Of a DNA stretch of 26,597 nucleotides, positions 8,513 through 16,124 are shown in pieces. The notes under the pieces were generated by a model, which ran no database searches, had not been told where the DNA came from, and saw only the letters and a program-made list of their open reading frames with translations. Numbering within the stretch: the stretch's first letter is position 1; each line of letters starts with the position of its first letter. The stretch lies in NCBI GenBank assembly GCA_049644325.1, contig JBARRR010000068.1:1-26597 (forward strand). The letters are read 5' to 3'. The stretch is from DASZHA01 sp049644325 (GTDB taxonomy: Bacteria; Chloroflexota; Dormibacteria; DASZGP01). The position numbers and the translations under genes were made by a program.

Positions 8513-10285
8513 ATGGCGCTCCTCTGCCGGACATGCCGAGTGCACGCGCGCAAGGACTTCCCCTTCTGCCTCAAGTGCGGCCAGCCGGTCAAGGGCGCCC
8601 ACATCGAGCAGGCGATGCCGTCGATGCTGTACCCGCCCAACAACGGCGACGGTTACCCGCTGACCAACCTCTGCACCACCATCGGCCGGGCGCCTGACAA
8701 CGATGTCGTGGTCACCGATAAGTACGTCTCGCGTTACCACGCCCGCATCTGGCGCGAGCCGACCGGCTACCGCCTGGAGGACCTCGACTCCATGAACGGC
8801 AGCTTCGTCAACAGCCAGCCAATGGCAGGCGGCGCCGCAGCAGTCCTCCGCGACTACGACGTCATCGGCGTCGGCCCCACGCAGGTCGTCCGCATCGAGC
8901 AGCCCCGGGCGGTGGATATCGGCGGCAAGACGATGGTCAGCGCACCCGAGGAGAGCATGGTGCTGCGGACGCCGGGCTCCACTGGCGTGGCCACCGAGTC
9001 ACCGCCGACCGGGCTCGATCTCAAACCACGCCGGCGCAGCGGCTGGGCGCTCAAACAGGCGCCCTCCCAGCCCGGCAGGCTGCGATACGTCCTGCGCAGC
9101 AGCCGCAATGGCCAGTACCTGCAGCTGACCGATCGTGACGTCTTCCTCTGGAACCTGATGGACGGGGAGCACAGCGTTCGCGATCTCCTCCTGGCCTACA
9201 GCGCCGAGTACGGTCAGCTCGCCCTGACCCGGATCCAGCAGCTGGTTGACCAGCTGGCGGGTGCTGGCCTGGTTCGGGGGGTGGGCGCCGACGAGGAGCT
9301 CACCGAGCGCAGTCGCGCCCGACGCATCTTCGACCGCGTCGTCACCATCCTGTCCCGCGCCGAGCTGGCCATATCGGGGATCGACGGCGTCCTCCAGAAG
9401 GTCTACCGTCTCGGCGGTTGGGTCTTCTTCACCGCGCCCGGGCTGGTCCTGATCTGGGGGCTCGGGATCCTCGGCATCGTCCTGTTCGTCCTCGCGCTGG
9501 GGCAGCAGCAGCCGCTGGATGTCGGCTCTGCCGGGGTGCTCGGCATCATCCTCGCCATCCTCGGCTACAGCCTGGCGCTGATGCTGCACGAGCTGGCCCA
9601 CGCCCTTGCCGTGAAGTCATACGGGCGGAAGGTGCCCCGCGGCGGATTCATGATGATGCTGGGTATGCCCTACGCCTTCGTCGACACCACCGACATGTGG
9701 TTCGAGGGCCGCCGGGCGCGGATCGTCGTCACCCTGGCTGGACCGGTGGTGACGCTCACCGTGGCCTCGGCTTTCTCCGCGGTGGCGGTGGCCGGCGCGG
9801 GGGTGTGGTCCGCGATCTGCTTCCAGATCGCATTCGGCCTCTACATCAACACGCTCTTCAACTTCAACCCGCTGATCCCGCTCGACGGCTACTATGCGCT
9901 GTCGGACTGGCTCGACATGCCGCGCCTTCGCGAGGACGCCAACCACTACTTCACGCGCGGGCTGTGGAGCGACCTGGTGCACCGCAACCACATCGGCAAG
10001 AAGCAGGCCGGGCTGTTCATCTTCGGGTTGCTCTCGTTGCTGGGCATGCTTGCGTTCCTCTGGTTGGGGCTGCTGATGTGGAACACGCGCATCGGGCAGT
10101 TCGCCCGGGATCACGTCGCCGCGCCATTCGACACCGTGATCCTGGTGGTGGGTCTGCTGCTGCTGTTCTTCCCGATCTGGTATGGGCCGACGATGCAGCT
10201 CAAGGCCGCAATCCGCCGGCGCATCCGGCCGGAGGTGCGTCACGTGGAGGTGGAGGCCACTTCGGCGACACCGGCGCCCGGTTAG
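8513..10285 (+). CDS. Membrane M50 (site-2-protease-like) metallopeptidase with zinc ribbon, FHA and PqqD-like domains
   Basis: A 590-aa multidomain protein. Start ATG 8513 is chosen because the protein there begins directly with a zinc ribbon (Cys5, Cys8, Cys19, Cys22); the longer frame runs back to the tRNA and adds a non-conserved Pro/Arg-rich stretch. Domains seen: FHA phosphothreonine-binding domain at about 48-130 (IGRAPDNDV, S73 and H76 in SRYH, N95-G96); PqqD-like winged helix at about 188-255 (YVLRSSRNGQYLQLT ... FLWNLMDG); then several membrane helices with the zinc-protease motif HELAH (359-363) and the distal metal-ligand motif NPLIPLDGYY (Asp458). Known relatives include putative peptide zinc metalloproteases of the YydH type, in which PqqD-like domains bind precursor peptides. 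Inference: phospho-signal-controlled intramembrane protease; substrate unknown. Confidence 0.88.
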   Translation: MALLCRTCRVHARKDFPFCLKCGQPVKGAHIEQAMPSMLYPPNNGDGYPLTNLCTTIGRAPDNDVVVTDKYVSRYHARIWREPTGYRLEDLDSMNGSFVNSQPMAGGAAAVLRDYDVIGVGPTQVVRIEQPRAVDIGGKTMVSAPEESMVLRTPGSTGVATESPPTGLDLKPRRRSGWALKQAPSQPGRLRYVLRSSRNGQYLQLTDRDVFLWNLMDGEHSVRDLLLAYSAEYGQLALTRIQQLVDQLAGAGLVRGVGADEELTERSRARRIFDRVVTILSRAELAISGIDGVLQKVYRLGGWVFFTAPGLVLIWGLGILGIVLFVLALGQQQPLDVGSAGVLGIILAILGYSLALMLHELAHALAVKSYGRKVPRGGFMMMLGMPYAFVDTTDMWFEGRRARIVVTLAGPVVTLTVASAFSAVAVAGAGVWSAICFQIAFGLYINTLFNFNPLIPLDGYYALSDWLDMPRLREDANHYFTRGLWSDLVHRNHIGKKQAGLFIFGLLSLLGMLAFLWLGLLMWNTRIGQFARDHVAAPFDTVILVVGLLLLFFPIWYGPTMQLKAAIRRRIRPEVRHVEVEATSATPAPG

Positions 10286-10373
10286 CTGCCACAGGTTGGC
10301 AACAGGCCCCGGAAACCAGGGAGCGCCAGCTTATGGTCGGCTGGACGGATCAGCCTGCAACAGGGACAACGCG

Positions 10374-10775
10374 GTGAGGTACTCGGCGCTCCTTCTGCTT
10401 CGTGACAGGGTCGACGATGTCGACGCGCAACCGGTCGAGGCTGACGCCTATCGGCGGGCCGGGTGGGTCCACGCGCAGTTCCCGCAGGACGTCGAGGCCC
10501 TGGTCCGCTCCCGTCCCAGCATCGCCGGGAGGGTCCTCGAGCCGGGCGACCTGGTGTACATCTGGGGCAATTTCTTCGTTCTCACCGCCAACGGGTGGGA
10601 GGCCGTGGAGGCCGGGCGTCTCACCCGGACCCTTAGCCGGCGCTTCGTGAGCTCGCGCGAGCAGGACCTGGCCAACCCCAGCCCCCGATCGCCAGGAACT
10701 CGCGGCATCAGGGCCCAGCGCTCCCGACCTCCCGCTGAGCTTCCGGCCAGTGTCTCGGAGTTTGAGGTCGTCTAA
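10374..10775 (+). CDS. Hypothetical protein, 133 aa
   Basis: I do not recognise this protein. GTG 10374 is preferred, with AGGGA 7 bp upstream; the frame stays open further upstream but overlaps the protease gene out of phase. Residues 1-90 look globular (YSALLLLRDRVDD, VLEPGDLVYIWGNFFVLTANGWEAVEAG), with a beta-rich core that could form a small barrel. Residues 90-133 are Arg/Ser/Pro-rich and probably disordered. No signal peptide, membrane helix or catalytic motif. It lies 88 bp after the M50 protease gene and could be co-transcribed. Its stop overlaps the stop of the convergent transporter gene by 4 bp. Confidence 0.6.
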   Translation: MRYSALLLLRDRVDDVDAQPVEADAYRRAGWVHAQFPQDVEALVRSRPSIAGRVLEPGDLVYIWGNFFVLTANGWEAVEAGRLTRTLSRRFVSSREQDLANPSPRSPGTRGIRAQRSRPPAELPASVSEFEVV

Positions 10776-11695
10776 GACTTAGCCGGCGCGTCCGCCCGGC
10801 GGAGCGCGCCCAGGTAGACGCCAATGATGGTGACGGCCGCGCCGGCGGCCAGGGCCGGGCTGAGGGCCTCGCTCGCCAGCAGCGCGCCCAGGCCGAAACT
10901 GACCACTGGGAACAGCACGGTCGCGTATGACAGGGCTGTGGCGGTCCAGCGATTGAGGACGTAGACCACCAGGACGAAGAGCAGCACGGAGCCAACCGGT
11001 ACGACGTATGCCAGCGTCAGCCACGTCGACAGGCTGGTCGGGACTCGCCACTGCTCGCCGGTGACCAGCGACAGGACCAGCAGCGGCGGGGTGCCGATGG
11101 CCATCGCCACTGCATTTAGCGCCACCGGGTGCATGCGCGGGAACTGCTTGACGATGATCCCCGACTCCGAGATGCAGACCGCCAGGCCGAACAGCGCCAG
11201 AAGGGACCCGAGGGGGACTCCGGCGACGCTGGGCGCGCGGGTCATGATCAGCACCCCGACGATGGCGAAGAGGGCCCCCAGCAGCCCCCGCCAGCGGAAT
11301 GGCTCGACCCGCTGGGCCGCGGTGAGGAAGATCGTCAGCAACGGGGCAAACGCGGCGAAGACGGCGCCCAGGCCGGCCTGCGCCTGGACCAGGCCGTAGT
11401 AGGTGAGCGCGTACGCGCCGGTGAAAGTCACCAGGCCGAAGATCGCGGCGCCGAGCAGGGCGCGGCCTCGGGGCAGCTCGAGTCCCTGGATTCGCACCAG
11501 GGCCAGCAGCAGCACGGCGGCAAGCCCGAAGCGGATGCCTGCACCCAGGAAGGGCGGCAGCTCGCGGTTGCTGAAGCGGACGGCGACGAAGTTGGAGCCG
11601 CCGATAAGGACAACTCCGACAAAGGCGGCGAGGGTGAGCCAGTCCGGCCCGGCGCGGCCGGGGCCCTCGGCCCCATTTTCAGCAGGTGGCGACAT
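10772..11695 (-). CDS. EamA/DMT-family transporter
   Basis: A 307-aa integral membrane protein with about ten hydrophobic helices in two EamA repeats, as in drug/metabolite transporters (RhaT/YdcZ-like). Seen: a first helix with WLTLAAFVGVVLIGGSNFVAVRFS, the family-typical GAGIRFGLAAVLLL and GLVTFTGAYALTYYGLVQAQAGLGAVFAAFAPLLT of repeat one, and SYATVLFPVVSFGLGALLASEALSP...GAAVTIIGVYLG closing repeat two. Substrate cannot be predicted. On its own strand TACCCT (11702-11707) is 6 bp before the ATG, so the transcript may be leaderless; no ribosome site is visible. It is transcribed away from the DUF1684 gene. Confidence 0.9.
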   Translation of the reverse strand: MSPPAENGAEGPGRAGPDWLTLAAFVGVVLIGGSNFVAVRFSNRELPPFLGAGIRFGLAAVLLLALVRIQGLELPRGRALLGAAIFGLVTFTGAYALTYYGLVQAQAGLGAVFAAFAPLLTIFLTAAQRVEPFRWRGLLGALFAIVGVLIMTRAPSVAGVPLGSLLALFGLAVCISESGIIVKQFPRMHPVALNAVAMAIGTPPLLVLSLVTGEQWRVPTSLSTWLTLAYVVPVGSVLLFVLVVYVLNRWTATALSYATVLFPVVSFGLGALLASEALSPALAAGAAVTIIGVYLGALRRADAPAKS

Positions 11696-11778
11696 CGAAA
11701 TAGGGTACGCGGCGCGTCGTTGTTGGTAGCGAGGTCGTTAGCATTGATCCGTGCCGCACGGGCACGGGGAGGTGGCTT

Positions 11779-12303
11779 GTGAGTGATCTAGAGGAGTTTC
11801 GGAAGGAGAAGGACGAGTTCTTTCGGACCGACCACCACTCGCCGCTGCCCCATGAGCTGACGCATCATTTCGAAGGGCTCCAATATTTCCCCGAGAACTC
11901 GGACCTGATGGTGGTCTCCGAGCTCGAGCCGCCTGCGGAGCGTGGCAAGGTCACGATGGAGACCTCGACCGGCGAATCGCAGGTTTACGACCGCGCGGGC
12001 GTGGTGCGCTTCGAGGTCGACGGGCAGCCGGCAGAGGTGACGCTCTACCAGCCAGCCGGCGAGGACCGACTGTTCCTGCCGTTCCGCGATGCCCTGTCGG
12101 GGAAGGAGACTTACGGGGCCGGGCGCTACCTCGATATCGCGCCGCCCCATAACGGCCACGTGGTGGTCGACTTTAACTACGCGTACAACCCCTCCTGCGC
12201 ATACAACCCGGAGGTGAGTTGCCCCCTGCCGCCCCGCGAAAACTGGCTCCAGGTGCCGATTCGGGCGGGGGAGAAGGACTTCCCCCAGGACGAGGCTCAC
12301 TGA
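11779..12303 (+). CDS. DUF1684 domain-containing protein
   Basis: A 174-aa protein. GTG 11779 follows a strong ribosome site (GGGGAGGTGG, about 5 bp spacing). Seen: the family hallmarks FRKEKDEFFRTDHHSPL at the N-terminus, YGAGRYLDI, DFNYAYNPSCAYNP and CPLPPRENWLQVPIRAGE at the C-terminus. The full family core is present. DUF1684 proteins are soluble beta-rich proteins of unknown biochemical role; conserved Cys and Asn in the NPxCAYN motif suggest a binding or catalytic site. No partner gene gives a clue here. Confidence 0.88.
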   Translation: MSDLEEFRKEKDEFFRTDHHSPLPHELTHHFEGLQYFPENSDLMVVSELEPPAERGKVTMETSTGESQVYDRAGVVRFEVDGQPAEVTLYQPAGEDRLFLPFRDALSGKETYGAGRYLDIAPPHNGHVVVDFNYAYNPSCAYNPEVSCPLPPRENWLQVPIRAGEKDFPQDEAH

Positions 12304-12347
12304 CGCCAGCCGGGTAGCGCCCCTACAGGGTGCAAGATAACGGGGCG

Positions 12348-14747
12348 ATGGGGGAGATCAGGCGCAGGGGGAGTGCGCTTCTGATCGCGGCCGCGGCGGC
12401 CGCGTTGCTGACCGCCAACGCGCCGGCGATGCCGGCGGGCGCGGCCGGCCCGGTGCTTCTGGGCAATCCCATCACTGAGCCCAACTGCCTCGACCCCACC
12501 CAGACCAACGCCGACTTCGAGGCCTACGGACCCACCGACGTCAACGCGCAGGCCGGCAACGGCGACGTCACGGCCGGCATCAACGACCACGGGACGCTGA
12601 CCGTTTTCAAGTACCCCAACCCCAGCTACTACAACCAGGTCAAGTACTTCGCCGAGACGCGCGACCAGAAGGGTCAGGTGATTGCGCAATTCCCCAACGA
12701 AGGCAGCTTCGCCGGGATCTGGTACCGGACCCCTGCCGGCCAGGGTTTCAGCTGGCTCCGCGACTGGTCCACCAACCAGCTCTACGATTCCGCCGACACC
12801 CCGGTTCCCGTGACGATCCATCGATCGCCACCTGCACTCGGGCTCACGGTCACCGACATCGACCTGGTGGCCGCGCCCGGACTGGACGCCATGGAGCGCC
12901 AGTTCTGGGTCGATCGCGCCCCGGCCTCGCCGGTGCTGGAGGCGCGGCTGGTGTACTACGAGAACTTCAACCCCATCGCCAGCAAGATCCAGTACCTGCC
13001 GGCCGAGGACTGGTGCTTCTCGCAGCAGAGCGACATGCAGGCGGCCTACGACGCCGCCTCGGCGAGCATCGTCCACTCCTGGCAGGGGATCGACAAGTCG
13101 ACCGGCCACCCGACGTCGGTGGCGTTCAGTTTCGGATGGGAGGGAGCCGACCTGCAGCACCAGGTGGGCAACGACGGCTTCGAGCCATCGGCGCTGCCCG
13201 TCGGGGGAGCCGACGGCTACCTGCAGGCGACGCAGGCGCCCTACAACCTCGGCGGAGCCACCTCAGCGGTGGGGCAGGTCACCGGGGCCCTCGGCACTGC
13301 GCTCAGCTTCGGCGCCGACGGCCGCGCCCGCGCCCGGATGACGATCGCGGCCGGCGGGGACGCCGCTGCCGCCGTCACCACCCTGGGGCGAGCGCGGGCG
13401 CAGTCCTTCGAGGCCACGCTGGCGGCGGTACAGGCCGACTGGCGTGCATGGCTGAGCCGAACCGTGCTGCCACGCAGCGCCGACCCGCGAGTGGTGGAGG
13501 TGGCGAAGCGCTCCCTGATCACGCTACGGCTGGCGATCGTGCCGCAGACGGGCGCCATCGTCGCCTCCAGCGACACCCAGGGACCGTATGGCGAGGACTG
13601 GATTCGCGACGGCGCCTTCCTCAACGAGGTGCTGGACCTCAACGGTTTTTCCGAGGCGGTGACCCGGCACAACCTGTTCTACACGCGCGTCCAGACCACC
13701 ACCACCAACCCCAGCCCGATCCGGCCGCCGGGCAACTGGCCGATGGCCTCATACGGCGACGGCGTGGACGGGGCCCCAATACCGTGGGAGATCGACGAGA
13801 CCGGACTTGGCGCGTGGACGCTCTGGCACCACGCCACGTTCCTGTCCGACCCGTCGGCCAGGGCAGCATACCTGCAGGCTGTATACCCGACGATCACGGT
13901 GGCCGCCAATTGGCTGACCCAGTGCAAGGACCCCACCAACGGGTTCCAGTGCACCGCCAGCGAGGACGACAACTACACCCCAAGCCAGAGCCTGCACGGC
14001 GCTGAGACGGTCTACCTTGGCCTGCAGTCCGCCATAGCCGCGGCAGCGGCTATGGGCGACGCCTCTGCCGCCGTCGGCCAGTGGAAGACGCGACTCGACG
14101 AGCTGACTGCCGCCATCGACGGCCTCTACGACGCCGCTTCCCAGAGCTACCGAGAGAGCGGCAACCTGCCCAACGGCTACAACGTGGACTACGGCGACGG
14201 CGGCTGGTTGCTGTGGCCGGTGGCGTTCCGCCCGTACAACGAGCCCAAGATGATCGGCGAGGCCAACCAGGTGGACAAGTCGATGGGGACATCGCTGGCG
14301 TCTAACCGGGGGCAATACGAGGCCAAGGCGCTGCTTGGTCTCGCTTACGCGTGGAGCAACCCCACCGCCGCCCAGAAGAAGGATCTGCTTGACACCCTTA
14401 GCTTCATGGCCAGCGGGCTGACCACCAACACCGGGCTGTTCGGCGAGTCCTGGACTCGCAATTACGGCCCCAAGCCGACGCCGGTTCAAGACCAGCCCCA
14501 CGTCTGGGAGCACGCCCTCTTCTACCTCGCCGCGGTGCGCATCAATGGTGCCCAGCCTTACGCGTTCGACGCCACAGACTATGTCGCCCAGCACCAGGCC
14601 GGCCCTGGCGGCTCTCTGCCCAACACTGCGACCGCGTCGTACCCGTGGGTGGTGCCCGCCAGCGTGGGGCTGTTTGCGGCACTCGCGGTTGCCGGGCGGC
14701 GACGCCGTGGCCTGGCTATCAAGGTGGATCGGGCCAGAGCCCGGTAG
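12348..14747 (+). CDS. Secreted GH15-like (glucoamylase-type, six-hairpin) glycoside hydrolase with C-terminal sorting-like anchor
   Basis: A 799-aa protein. ATG 12348 gives a textbook signal peptide (MGEIRRR, then an Ala/Leu core, cleavage near PAGAAG); a GTG at 12330 would only add six residues. Seen: an N-terminal beta-sandwich region (about 40-370) as in prokaryotic glucoamylases, then an (alpha/alpha)6 barrel with EDWIRDGAFL (416-425) and WEIDETGLGAW (480-490), both typical GH15-type substrate and catalytic-site strands, and ENYT-like and QPHVWEHALF motifs further on. The C-terminus has LPNTA (757-761), a hydrophobic segment (YPWVVPASVGLFAALAVAG) and RRRRG: sorting-signal architecture. 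Likely acts on extracellular alpha-glucans or related sugars at the cell surface. Family fold confident; exact substrate not. Confidence 0.87.
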   Translation: MGEIRRRGSALLIAAAAAALLTANAPAMPAGAAGPVLLGNPITEPNCLDPTQTNADFEAYGPTDVNAQAGNGDVTAGINDHGTLTVFKYPNPSYYNQVKYFAETRDQKGQVIAQFPNEGSFAGIWYRTPAGQGFSWLRDWSTNQLYDSADTPVPVTIHRSPPALGLTVTDIDLVAAPGLDAMERQFWVDRAPASPVLEARLVYYENFNPIASKIQYLPAEDWCFSQQSDMQAAYDAASASIVHSWQGIDKSTGHPTSVAFSFGWEGADLQHQVGNDGFEPSALPVGGADGYLQATQAPYNLGGATSAVGQVTGALGTALSFGADGRARARMTIAAGGDAAAAVTTLGRARAQSFEATLAAVQADWRAWLSRTVLPRSADPRVVEVAKRSLITLRLAIVPQTGAIVASSDTQGPYGEDWIRDGAFLNEVLDLNGFSEAVTRHNLFYTRVQTTTTNPSPIRPPGNWPMASYGDGVDGAPIPWEIDETGLGAWTLWHHATFLSDPSARAAYLQAVYPTITVAANWLTQCKDPTNGFQCTASEDDNYTPSQSLHGAETVYLGLQSAIAAAAAMGDASAAVGQWKTRLDELTAAIDGLYDAASQSYRESGNLPNGYNVDYGDGGWLLWPVAFRPYNEPKMIGEANQVDKSMGTSLASNRGQYEAKALLGLAYAWSNPTAAQKKDLLDTLSFMASGLTTNTGLFGESWTRNYGPKPTPVQDQPHVWEHALFYLAAVRINGAQPYAFDATDYVAQHQAGPGGSLPNTATASYPWVVPASVGLFAALAVAGRRRRGLAIKVDRARAR

Positions 14748-14760
14748 CCCGCAGGGGGAC

Positions 14761-14790
14761 TTGACAAATCGAAATCGTCGGCTGTATTCT
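14761..14790 (+). promoter_or_regulatory. Canonical promoter of the arsR-SRPBCC operon
   Basis: TTGACA (14761-14766) and TATTCT (14785-14790) are separated by 18 bp. This is the best sigma70-type promoter in the window, sitting in a sudden AT-rich patch. Predicted transcription start is about 14797, at the edge of the palindromic operator. Confidence 0.8.
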
Positions 14791-14796
14791 ACCGAT

Positions 14797-14810
14797 TAGC
14801 TAATTAGCTA
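14797..14810 (+). promoter_or_regulatory. Palindromic operator for the ArsR-family repressor
   Basis: TAGCTAATTAGCTA is a perfect 14-bp palindrome starting at the predicted transcription start and ending 9 bp before the arsR ATG. ArsR-family dimers commonly bind such AT-rich inverted repeats in their own promoters, so autorepression is the natural reading (inference). Confidence 0.65.
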
Positions 14811-14819
14811 CTAGGTAAA

Positions 14820-15176
14820 ATGGCAACCGACGAATTGAGCATCACCTTCTCGGCACTGGCCGACCCGACCAGGAGAGCGATCCTGGAACGGCTGAGCCAG
14901 GGCGAGGCGACGGTCATGGAGCTGGCTCAGCCATTCGAGCTGAGTCTGCCCGGGGTATCCAAGCACCTCAAGGTGCTGCAACGGGCCGGGCTCGTGACGC
15001 AGGGGCGCCAGGCGCAGTGGCGTCCCTGCAAACTGGAGGCCGAGAGGCTGAAGGCCGTGGCCAACTGGGTCGAACGCTACCGGGACCAATGGGAGGAGCG
15101 CTTCGATCGCATCGATGAGTACCTGCGCGAATTGAAAAAGGAGGAGCCAAAGGATGGCCAACGCGACAGCAACTGA
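14820..15176 (+). CDS. ArsR/SmtB-family transcriptional repressor
   Basis: A 118-aa winged-helix protein. Seen: FSALADPTRRAILERLSQGEATVMELAQPF followed by the recognition region LSLPGVSKHLKVLQRAGLV (about 42-60), then the wing RQAQWRPCKLEAERL and a charged helical tail. There is no CxC metal motif in helix alpha3; this subgroup, paired with AHSA1/SRPBCC genes, is generally not a metal sensor. ATG 14820 has AGG 6 bp upstream. It is led by a canonical promoter and a palindromic operator, and its last 23 bp overlap the start of the SRPBCC gene, so the two are translated together. Confidence 0.94.
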   Translation: MATDELSITFSALADPTRRAILERLSQGEATVMELAQPFELSLPGVSKHLKVLQRAGLVTQGRQAQWRPCKLEAERLKAVANWVERYRDQWEERFDRIDEYLRELKKEEPKDGQRDSN

Positions 15177-15639
15177 GTTCATCATCGAACCCGGCGTCCA
15201 GGAGATCGTGATGACACGAGTCTTCGACGCACCCCGCGAGCTCGTATTCAAGGTGGTCAACGATCCCGAGATGCGGGCGCAGTGGTGGGGGCCCGCCAGG
15301 CTGGACACCAAGGTCGAGAAGATGGACGTTCGTCACGGCGGGGCCTGGCGGATCACCCAGACGGACACAGATGGCACCGTGCACGCCTTCCGTGGCGTCT
15401 ACCACACGGTCGAGGCGCCGTCGTACACCGTGAACACCTTCGAATATGAGGGTGTGCCCGGGCACGTGGCGATGGAGACGGCGACCTTCGACGAGGTCGA
15501 GGGTGGCAAGACCCGACTCACCGTCAGGTCGGTCTTCCAGAGCCTGGAGGATCGCGACGGGATGGTTTCCTCCGGCATGGAGAGCGGAGCCAGCGAGGGC
15601 TGGGACCGCCTCGCCGAACTGGTGGCGAAGGCCAAATAG
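15154..15639 (+). CDS. SRPBCC/AHSA1-family protein
   Basis: A 161-aa START-like fold protein of the AHSA1 (activator of Hsp90 ATPase homologue) group. Seen: the N-terminal TRVFDAPRELVFKVVNDPEMRAQWWGP, the mid-domain HGGAWRITQTDTDG, and the C-terminal helix SGMESGASEGWDRLAELVAK, the complete family pattern. Such proteins have a deep hydrophobic pocket for small ligands; the physiological ligand is unknown. A strong ribosome site (AAGGAGGAG, 15138-15146) lies inside the end of arsR, and the reading frame overlaps arsR by 23 bp. ArsR-AHSA1 pairs are widespread; the repressor probably responds to the ligand or stress handled by this protein. Confidence 0.92.
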   Translation: MANATATEFIIEPGVQEIVMTRVFDAPRELVFKVVNDPEMRAQWWGPARLDTKVEKMDVRHGGAWRITQTDTDGTVHAFRGVYHTVEAPSYTVNTFEYEGVPGHVAMETATFDEVEGGKTRLTVRSVFQSLEDRDGMVSSGMESGASEGWDRLAELVAKAK

Positions 15640-15644
15640 GGCCT

Positions 15645-15706
15645 AGGCCCGGCCCGGTGCGGCTGACCCCTGGGCGAAAGCCTGGGAGCCGGCCGTGACC
15701 GGGCCT
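15645..15706 (+). terminator. Long hairpin between convergent operons, possible terminator
   Basis: AGGCCCGG (15645-15652) pairs perfectly with CCGGGCCT (15699-15706). Inside, GGCT/AGCC (15661-15664/15687-15690) and a stem around a GAAA tetraloop (15669-15686) stack on. There is no T-run, so Rho-independent termination is not certain. It sits 5 bp after the SRPBCC stop, and being palindromic could serve both convergent transcripts. Confidence 0.45.
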
Positions 15707-15746
15707 CCAACTCCTTATTCAGAGCCGGCGCAGTGGCCGGCGCGAA

Positions 15747-15998
15747 TCAGCTCCCTTCCTGAACCTCGATGATCTCGTCCGCGACCAGGCCGTGGGCCTC
15801 CTTGTGGACGGCGTTCGCGGCTTCGGCGTTCGGGGCCTCGACCAGGCAGAAGGCTTTGCCGGATCCCTCGTCGAACCAGTACTTGATGTACTTGACTCCG
15901 TATCCGTCCTGGGCCTTCACGTCAGCCTCGTGGGCTCCCTTGATCGCCTCCGCGGTGAGGCCGTCGATCTTGTGGTGAATGTCCATGTACAGCGGCAT
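15747..15998 (-). CDS. DUF4242 domain protein (SCO4226 nickel-binding type)
   Basis: An 83-aa small alpha/beta protein. Seen: MPLYMDIHHKIDGLTAEAIKGAHEADVKAQ and YGVKYIKYWFDEGSGKAFCLVEAPNAEAANAVHKEAHGLVADEIIEV, which cover the whole DUF4242 ferredoxin-like fold. The Streptomyces coelicolor member SCO4226 was described as a nickel-binding protein; the His residues here (DIHH, VHKEAHG) are the ones expected to matter. ATG 15998 has an excellent ribosome site (AAGGAGGAAA, about 4-6 bp). Monocistronic and convergent with the arsR operon. Confidence 0.88.
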   Translation of the reverse strand: MPLYMDIHHKIDGLTAEAIKGAHEADVKAQDGYGVKYIKYWFDEGSGKAFCLVEAPNAEAANAVHKEAHGLVADEIIEVQEGS

Positions 15999-16124
15999 CC
16001 GGTTTCCTCCTTACCAATCCCGGGCGGGGCTCACAGCGTACCAATTTCTCTCTCAGGACCTTCGGGCGGAGGCCATCGCCTGGGCCGAGGTGGCGGTTGC
16101 CGCCGAGCTGTTCCGACTGCTGCC

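Noticed and set aside
15731..15737. CAGTGGC, which on the minus strand reads GCCACTG like a B12 box
   Set aside because: No other part of a cobalamin riboswitch is present upstream on that strand and the position is downstream of the DUF4242 gene, so it is chance.
15724..15741. GCCGGC-gcagtg-GCCGGC hairpin after the DUF4242 stop
   Set aside because: It is a self-complementary GC hexamer pair with no T-tract; too common in this GC-rich DNA to call a terminator with confidence.
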